A stretch of DNA of 25,037 nucleotides, from the IMG/VR virus record IMGVR_UViG_3300027721_000069, positions 1-25,037 of that record. One strand, given 5' to 3'. The stretch is from a virus. The notes below the pieces were generated by a model. It ran no database searches, was not told where the DNA came from, and worked only from the letters and a program-made list of their open reading frames with translations. The position numbers were made by a program, and so were the translations under genes. The stretch's first letter is position 1. Each line of letters opens with the position of its first letter. Shown piece by piece: positions 7,041 to 13,305 of the stretch.

Positions 7041-10000
7041 ATGCCACCAAATGTCCCTGAAGAGAAAAAAACAGAATTCAATAAGACCCTTCAAAAAGGA
7101 TTATTGTCTTTAAGTAATCAAGTAAGCGAATCTGCATTTGAGGTGGCGAGTTTGGAAGATCAGCTTCCGCTCGAAGCCATGGGGATATCTGATCCTAATG
7201 GTAATATTGTAACAAATCCATTGGATCTCTTTTCGACTCCAATAGATAAAAATAAAAGCAAGATACTCAACCTTGTTGATGCTGATGGGAATACCACAGA
7301 GCGTGGCAAATTGCTATTCAATCTCCACAAAGCAGGGATGTTTGATGACTCTGGCGTTATTACGCAAAAGGGTAAGGATTACCTAATAAGCCAAGAAGAC
7401 ATCGTAAAACCTGAGAACCTAGAGGCATTCAAGAGGCAGTGGGATGACGGAGTTATACGCGATGAATCAGCCCCCGGCGATATTCTAGATGCTGTAGTTG
7501 ATTTTGGAGGACAATTTTTATCAGGTGCTGCCGAATCAACATGGTTAGGACTTAAAGGGATTGGTTATAATTACTTCAGTCAGGGAGCTTACTACGGATT
7601 GGTTGAAAATAGACCAGAAAAGCTACAAGCTGAACAACTTGCTGCAAACGTAGGATTTGCAGATCAAGCTGTAACTGGACTTCTTGAACTTGGTAGATTA
7701 GCTGATGTTGGATATAGCGCAGTAGAAAACGCAATAGTTAATGATGTATCAAAACTGCCAACTGTCCCATCTGATCCCAGATTTGCTGTAATTGGGCGAC
7801 CAGCACCAACAGCACAAGCAACGCCAACAGAGCAGGATATTAAAATTGATGACAGCAGGCTATATGCAGCCAGACAACGTCAATTTAAGACAAGACTTGA
7901 TATCGAAAACCTCAAAAAAGGAGAGATTATTGAAACTGTTCTTGGGGCTGAGAATGTCGTAAAAGAGGTCGATGCAGCGAAAGCTGTGATTGGAGAGAGT
8001 GAATTCAATAGATTATATGAAGGTGGTAAAGCATACTCACAAATTGCCACAGACCCAACTAATCTAATACCAATTGGAGTTGCGACAAAAGTAGCTAGGG
8101 CTGCTCCATTAGCCACCCGCGCTTCACTTAAAGCACAAAATGTTATTGGCGAAGTTTTAACACAAGAGGCGAGGATTGCTGATTTGCAGACCGCTATTGA
8201 AACAGCTAACCTAGCTATTCAAAAGGGTGCTGTGGCAACAAAACTTACCACTAGATTCGCTGATGAGGCAGCCAAGGTAGGCGCAACTCCTGCAGCAATT
8301 GCTAGGGCCGAGAAAGCAGCAGAAATTGCAGGAAGAACAACCAAGGTCACCGAAGAGGCTGCATCCGCAATCCCGGAATTAACCGCCGAACTTGAGAAAA
8401 CCATCGCCACCAGAAACAGCTTGGCGACCAGAATTCCAGAGGCGGCAGCGAACGCAACCATTAAAACAATGGAGGCAGGCAGAAGTCTTCGCGCCATGCC
8501 CGCAAAAGCCATTGGGGGTGTTCTGGAGGGAGTTGGACAAACGCTCACGAAGGTAGACACAACCGTCACAAACTTCCTCAAGGATCGCGGATTGGATCAA
8601 ATGTATACCGCTGCGGTAGGTGCGGCAGGTGTCGCTGGTATCGCAGGAAGTCCTGTAATTGGTGCTGTAGCCACAGGAGCAGCAGCACTCAAGACTGGAA
8701 AGATGTTGTCCAGTTACGGCAAACTATTCAAGTATGTAGGGAAAGAGATGACAAAAACGCGAGGCCAGATCCCATTCTGGAAACGTGTGGCAGCACACAC
8801 TGAGCCGGGATCATTGAATCGTGGAATAGCCCACACATTCAATATGTTGGATTTGGGTGGAGTCACATCCGATACCCTGCGTAGAGCCGGAAGAGGGGTT
8901 GCGGCAGCATACCCAGTTGATCTAATGTTTGAATATGTTTCTAATGGTGCAGATATGCGTCCTCAGACGCTCTATCAAGCAGCGGCAGAATCATTGGTTT
9001 TTGGTGGATCTGTTGCTGCTGCTGGCGGTGCATTCATGGGAACTAAATCCCGCATGAAAGACCTTTCAAATGGAGACGTGATAAACTTTAACCAGAACAT
9101 GACAGACCCGCAGCAGAAGGTTTTCTACAACCAACTGTCTCCGGGGATGCAGAGATCGATTGCTACATACGCAATCGCCAACCCTACCCTCAACTACGTC
9201 TTCAAGGATTCTGGCTCCAGTAACTACGATCCGAATACGAACACGGCAACCATCAACGTAAACTCAAACAACTCGATCAAGCCACTTGTTGCCCACGAGA
9301 CCCTTCACCATACGGTTATCAAAAACAACATGGAGGGTGGTATCTCTGCCCTGTTCCTTGGTGACACAGTAAACAATACTGCAGGTGGATTGCTCAGATC
9401 GAAGGATGGCAAGCTAGATCCTAACTTTGAGGCATTCAAGGATGCATACTACCAACGACTCGGTCTTGCAGGTATGACCGATGCCGAGAAGGGTGCTATT
9501 TACCCTCTGGACAAGATCGCAGTCGAATACTTTATCGAGCAGCACTCCGACAAGTATGCATCGATGGCTGAGAGCGGCGAACTTGGAGCCATAGCGGCCA
9601 GCGGAGATATCAAAAGGAAACTCAGCGGAGTCCTTGAGACAGTATTGCCTAGAATCCCTGTCCTTCGTGACCTGCACTTCAAAAGTGGCGGCATGATCGA
9701 TAAGGATGGTGCATGGGTTACAGGAAACGGAATACTTAGCTCGGATGGGGTCAAAACAAACCCGATCACCCAGAAGATGTTCCGAGACATGAACAGGCGC
9801 AGTTCTGGACTTGCTCCCGGTCAGTTTGAACCATTGATGAGTGACAAGCAGGATGGTGGGGCGCAGATCGTATTAGACCCATCCAATCCTATCGATTCCG
9901 AGCTTCTCCATCCGCTTATCAAAGTGGACGAGAATGGCAACCCGATCCTAGAGAACGGCAAGCCCGTGGCACTCGATAAGGCTACGATCCTTGAGCGCGC

Positions 10001-12485
10001 TCTTTCAGGTCTCACCGCGAAAGAGGTAATGGCAAGGAAGAAGGCTGAGAACTATATCCCAGAGAAAGGGGAGGCACACGTTGACGATGCTGGTGAGTTC
10101 CAGCCGGGTTGGTTATCCAACGATGTTCTCGCTGAGATATTCTCCAAGAACAGGCTGAATCCTGAGCAGAAGCGTATCATCCGCGAATTCAATAGACTAG
10201 TCCGCAAAGGTGCTGGTGATCGTGTTGTTATGATTAACTTCCCAGCAACCACCCGCAACAAGTCTGGTAAGGTTGTATACAAGCCACAAGCAGCAACCAT
10301 GCGCGACACTGTTCCGGTATCGATCACGATCTCCAAGGATGGAAACCTCCTCTTTGGTCTCATGTCAGTCACCAAGCTTCAGGAGAACATCCAGAAGCGT
10401 TCTCAGAGCAAGCGTGGCAAGAAGCTGTATGGAGGCAACGTGGATCTCATCCTGCGTGATACTCAGGCGATGATGCAGTTCCACAAGGAAGGGGTCGATA
10501 GCATCGAGTATTTCAAGGAGAAATATGGTGCTGTAGAGGCCACAGAGCGCAAGAACTTCATCAACACGATGTTCGGGATGCTGAATCAGAGAGAACAGGC
10601 AGTCCTTAATCCCATGCTGATCGAGGATGGTGTTAAGAGCCGTGACAACGTGTATCGGACATACCGTGCCGACCGGGTCAGTAAGGCTGTAGCAATGTCC
10701 CCTGACGAGCATCCATCGATGCCATTCAGCTATGAGGCGGTGAGCCAAGTTAAGATGCCTGAGCAGACGAGGCAGATGCCAGAGAACGTCTCACCAGAAG
10801 ACTTAAACCCCGTTGCTAATAGGATCGAGGCACAGAGATTATTCGCAGATGGCAAGCGTATGTTTGCCGTCAATGAGATGGATGATTTTGCAACCGAGAT
10901 CACATCTTTGGATATGCTTAACTCGTATCCACCGGATACAATTGGATATATCGATAGCGCAGACCAATCTAGTGCGAGATATATGCCAGAGAAGATCGAC
11001 GCGGAGTATATGCCGGAACCATTAAATCCAAAAACATATGAGAATCAAAAAGGATATGATACAACTGAGATTCTTAAATCTAAATTGGATAATGAAGGTA
11101 AAATTGTTTTAACTAAGCCAACAGCACCTAATGGAGCATTAACCTTGCTTAGAGATAGAAGGACAGTTACAAAAGAAATACCAATTGAAGCTAGAGATAA
11201 GTTTCTTTATGATGAACTTGCAAAAGTAACTCTTTATAAAAACGAAGGGAAAGATGTAAGTTTTAATTATGATCCAGAAACTCAAATCAAACCAGTAATC
11301 AAAGATGCTGCTGTTGAACTTGCTGGTAAAAAAGTTCAAATAGCAATGGCAGATCGGGCTATGGCTGCACTTGGGGACCTTGGTGGAATTTTATTTCCAA
11401 ACCTAAAGGTAAATCAAATTACATTCACAGGTCCTGATGGGATTAAGTATAAACCAGTATGGGCTAATATGGGATGGAAGCCAGTCTTAGCTATGAAAGT
11501 AAAAGCTATCCAGCAAGGATCAGTTAATCTACTCACATATATTATGGGCAAAGATGCTCATGCATCCAATCTCAGATCAGTAAGGACTGTTTCAAATGAA
11601 ATCGCAAATGCAGGTCTCCAGAAACATCATGAAGATTTATTTATTACTTTAGCCAATTATGGCAAAATGCTTGAAAACAATGCAACTCAAGCCAAAACAA
11701 TTCAAAAGCATTCAAATTTAATCTCAAAACTTAATGAGGATATAACTCTTGAGAATAAAGTTGAAACAAAAAAAGAAATACTTAAGAAGAAAGACCTTAT
11801 AAAGAAATCCAAAGAAAAGATTACAAAAATACCTAAAGAGTTTGAATCACTATCTTCAGTTATAAGGGCTTACAGAAGTGCATCTACACGCTTTGAGAAT
11901 GGGACTGGATCACTAGCCAATAAAAACTCAAAGCTTGCTGATTTAGAGGCTTATTTAAAAACTCCAAACTTTAAAAAGTTGGCAGCAGAGTTTTCAGGGA
12001 AGCAATTAATTGAAGTTTCTAATTCATTCAACGGTAGAAAAGCAGCACTTGATGCTACAACAGGGTTTGAAATTGAAGGGTTTTCAACAAACAAAGTAAT
12101 TGATCAAATAGGTGAATTCAAAGAAGCAACTAATAACCAAGTTCTTGGTGCTGTTGAGCTTTCATCGAATCCAGATCTATTTGCTATTTATTTAGGAAAT
12201 GACCCAAAACAAATCAAATTCATGAGCGAAACCGAAAAAGCCGCAGCGAAATATTTTAAAGAACATCCGGATTTCGTTAGGCATGAGGCTTATGATTGGG
12301 TTCAACTTGGACCAGAAAACGGGAATAACTTCCTAAACTCAAAACCCAAAAAACTAATTGACTATTTCAAGGATTTCGGGGATAACTACAAAAAAGCCAC
12401 AGGCAAGTATCCAAAAACGGAAAACGCTAAAGTTGGTGCAATGAGAGACGGAATGAGTGTTGTCCTACAAATGCCCAAAATTTAA
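7041..12485 (+). CDS. Giant polyvalent virion protein with HExxH metallopeptidase-like site
   Basis: This 1814-aa protein is the largest in the window. Residues 1-380 are mixed helical. Residues about 380-480 are an Ala/Glu-rich helical stretch, and about 520-550 and 640-675 are small-residue hydrophobic segments that may touch membrane. His752-Glu753-x-x-His756 (AHETLHH) is a zinc-protease signature, with Glu829 in AVEYFIEQH as a possible third ligand. Around residues 1240-1325 there are repeated short MPE phrases (KMPEQT, QMPENV, YMPEKI, YMPEPL), a linker style known from phage polyvalent proteins. After about residue 1330 the DNA becomes AT-rich and a Lys-rich domain follows, with a coiled coil near 1555-1610. 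It is probably packaged and injected. Proteolytic activity is a prediction; the domain could instead be an inactive scaffold. Confidence 0.65.
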   Translation: MPPNVPEEKKTEFNKTLQKGLLSLSNQVSESAFEVASLEDQLPLEAMGISDPNGNIVTNPLDLFSTPIDKNKSKILNLVDADGNTTERGKLLFNLHKAGMFDDSGVITQKGKDYLISQEDIVKPENLEAFKRQWDDGVIRDESAPGDILDAVVDFGGQFLSGAAESTWLGLKGIGYNYFSQGAYYGLVENRPEKLQAEQLAANVGFADQAVTGLLELGRLADVGYSAVENAIVNDVSKLPTVPSDPRFAVIGRPAPTAQATPTEQDIKIDDSRLYAARQRQFKTRLDIENLKKGEIIETVLGAENVVKEVDAAKAVIGESEFNRLYEGGKAYSQIATDPTNLIPIGVATKVARAAPLATRASLKAQNVIGEVLTQEARIADLQTAIETANLAIQKGAVATKLTTRFADEAAKVGATPAAIARAEKAAEIAGRTTKVTEEAASAIPELTAELEKTIATRNSLATRIPEAAANATIKTMEAGRSLRAMPAKAIGGVLEGVGQTLTKVDTTVTNFLKDRGLDQMYTAAVGAAGVAGIAGSPVIGAVATGAAALKTGKMLSSYGKLFKYVGKEMTKTRGQIPFWKRVAAHTEPGSLNRGIAHTFNMLDLGGVTSDTLRRAGRGVAAAYPVDLMFEYVSNGADMRPQTLYQAAAESLVFGGSVAAAGGAFMGTKSRMKDLSNGDVINFNQNMTDPQQKVFYNQLSPGMQRSIATYAIANPTLNYVFKDSGSSNYDPNTNTATINVNSNNSIKPLVAHETLHHTVIKNNMEGGISALFLGDTVNNTAGGLLRSKDGKLDPNFEAFKDAYYQRLGLAGMTDAEKGAIYPLDKIAVEYFIEQHSDKYASMAESGELGAIAASGDIKRKLSGVLETVLPRIPVLRDLHFKSGGMIDKDGAWVTGNGILSSDGVKTNPITQKMFRDMNRRSSGLAPGQFEPLMSDKQDGGAQIVLDPSNPIDSELLHPLIKVDENGNPILENGKPVALDKATILERALSGLTAKEVMARKKAENYIPEKGEAHVDDAGEFQPGWLSNDVLAEIFSKNRLNPEQKRIIREFNRLVRKGAGDRVVMINFPATTRNKSGKVVYKPQAATMRDTVPVSITISKDGNLLFGLMSVTKLQENIQKRSQSKRGKKLYGGNVDLILRDTQAMMQFHKEGVDSIEYFKEKYGAVEATERKNFINTMFGMLNQREQAVLNPMLIEDGVKSRDNVYRTYRADRVSKAVAMSPDEHPSMPFSYEAVSQVKMPEQTRQMPENVSPEDLNPVANRIEAQRLFADGKRMFAVNEMDDFATEITSLDMLNSYPPDTIGYIDSADQSSARYMPEKIDAEYMPEPLNPKTYENQKGYDTTEILKSKLDNEGKIVLTKPTAPNGALTLLRDRRTVTKEIPIEARDKFLYDELAKVTLYKNEGKDVSFNYDPETQIKPVIKDAAVELAGKKVQIAMADRAMAALGDLGGILFPNLKVNQITFTGPDGIKYKPVWANMGWKPVLAMKVKAIQQGSVNLLTYIMGKDAHASNLRSVRTVSNEIANAGLQKHHEDLFITLANYGKMLENNATQAKTIQKHSNLISKLNEDITLENKVETKKEILKKKDLIKKSKEKITKIPKEFESLSSVIRAYRSASTRFENGTGSLANKNSKLADLEAYLKTPNFKKLAAEFSGKQLIEVSNSFNGRKAALDATTGFEIEGFSTNKVIDQIGEFKEATNNQVLGAVELSSNPDLFAIYLGNDPKQIKFMSETEKAAAKYFKEHPDFVRHEAYDWVQLGPENGNNFLNSKPKKLIDYFKDFGDNYKKATGKYPKTENAKVGAMRDGMSVVLQMPKI

Positions 12486-12490
12486 AAATA

Positions 12491-12769
12491 ATGAAAATAA
12501 GTGATTATATTTTTAACGAAGAGGATGAGGAAGAAATTTCTGAACTTGAGGCTATGGGTTATAGGTCTTATGTAACCGAAGACGGATCATCTTATATGGT
12601 TGATCCAAACGCACCAGAAGAAGCGGACTATTTAGCTAGTGCTGCGGCACAAGGTGATCCAGAGGCAATTGATGAAATAACTGGATATAAGAACCCATTT
12701 GAGATCAAGAGTTCAAAAAGTGAAATTGGAAACTCAAAAATGATCAAAAACGCTGCATCAATCAAATGA
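12491..12769 (+). CDS. Small acidic protein, unknown
   Basis: This 92-aa protein has a strongly acidic N-terminal two thirds (NEEDEEEISELEAMG and many later Asp/Glu) and a basic Lys/Ser C-terminal tail. It starts five bases after the giant gene and shares that gene's AT-rich 3' composition. Its stop overlaps the small terminase start (ATGA). The pairing with the variable C-terminus of the giant protein suggests the two arrived together, and the acidic protein could bind the Lys-rich C-terminal module. That is speculation; no domain is recognised. Confidence 0.6.
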   Translation: MKISDYIFNEEDEEEISELEAMGYRSYVTEDGSSYMVDPNAPEEADYLASAAAQGDPEAIDEITGYKNPFEIKSSKSEIGNSKMIKNAASIK

Positions 12770-13305
12770 TTAAGTCAAAATCTGAGTCATTAGAGGTTCA
12801 GTCGCCTGAGTGGTTCGCAGAAGTCCTCGAAAGAGCCAAGGCCCACGGCGACCGCAAGCGGGTTGAATACTGGAACCCAGAAGGGGCTGCAAAGGCTCTC
12901 TGGATGCTCGCACAGGGACGTAGCTACTGCTCCATAGCAAAGGAGACAGGGATCGACAGGAAGACCATCAGAAGCCTCGAATGGAGGCACGAGGACACCC
13001 TAGAGACGAAGCGCAAGGACTTCTCGCGGAAGTATGCCATCGCTGCCGAGGAATACACGGATTTGCTCTTCCAGAAGGCAGAACAGCTTGCTGATGACCC
13101 AGATCAACTCAAGAACATCTCTCCAGACCGTCTAGCACTCACGGTAGGTATCATGACCGACAAGGCTACCCAGCTTGCTGGTATGGCAGGCGTGGTGATC
13201 GAGCATCGTAAAGGGGCATCTATCGAGGACGCTGCCATCATGATCGCTCAAGCTAAGGCTAAGGTCGCATCCCGGATGTCCAACGTGATCATCGATGTAG
13301 CATGA
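12766..13305 (+). CDS. terS: Terminase small subunit (TerS)
   Basis: This 179-aa DNA-recognition subunit of the packaging motor has a predicted helix-turn-helix at about residues 43-75 (ALWMLAQGRSYCSIAKETG, then IDRKTIRSLEWRH). Long helices follow (about 85-145), suitable for ring assembly, and a short beta-prone tail, as in TerS proteins. It is immediately upstream of TerL and overlaps it by four bases (ATGA), the classic TerS-TerL arrangement. GC content is clearly higher than in the preceding acidic gene, so a composition break falls at this gene's start. TerS sequences diverge strongly, so the call rests on HTH plus position. Confidence 0.8.
   Translation: MIKSKSESLEVQSPEWFAEVLERAKAHGDRKRVEYWNPEGAAKALWMLAQGRSYCSIAKETGIDRKTIRSLEWRHEDTLETKRKDFSRKYAIAAEEYTDLLFQKAEQLADDPDQLKNISPDRLALTVGIMTDKATQLAGMAGVVIEHRKGASIEDAAIMIAQAKAKVASRMSNVIIDVA

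Noticed and set aside
8219-8581. 120-codon minus-strand frame opposite the giant gene
   Set aside because: Ala/Val/Ser-rich, explained by the Ala/Glu-rich helical stretch on the sense strand.
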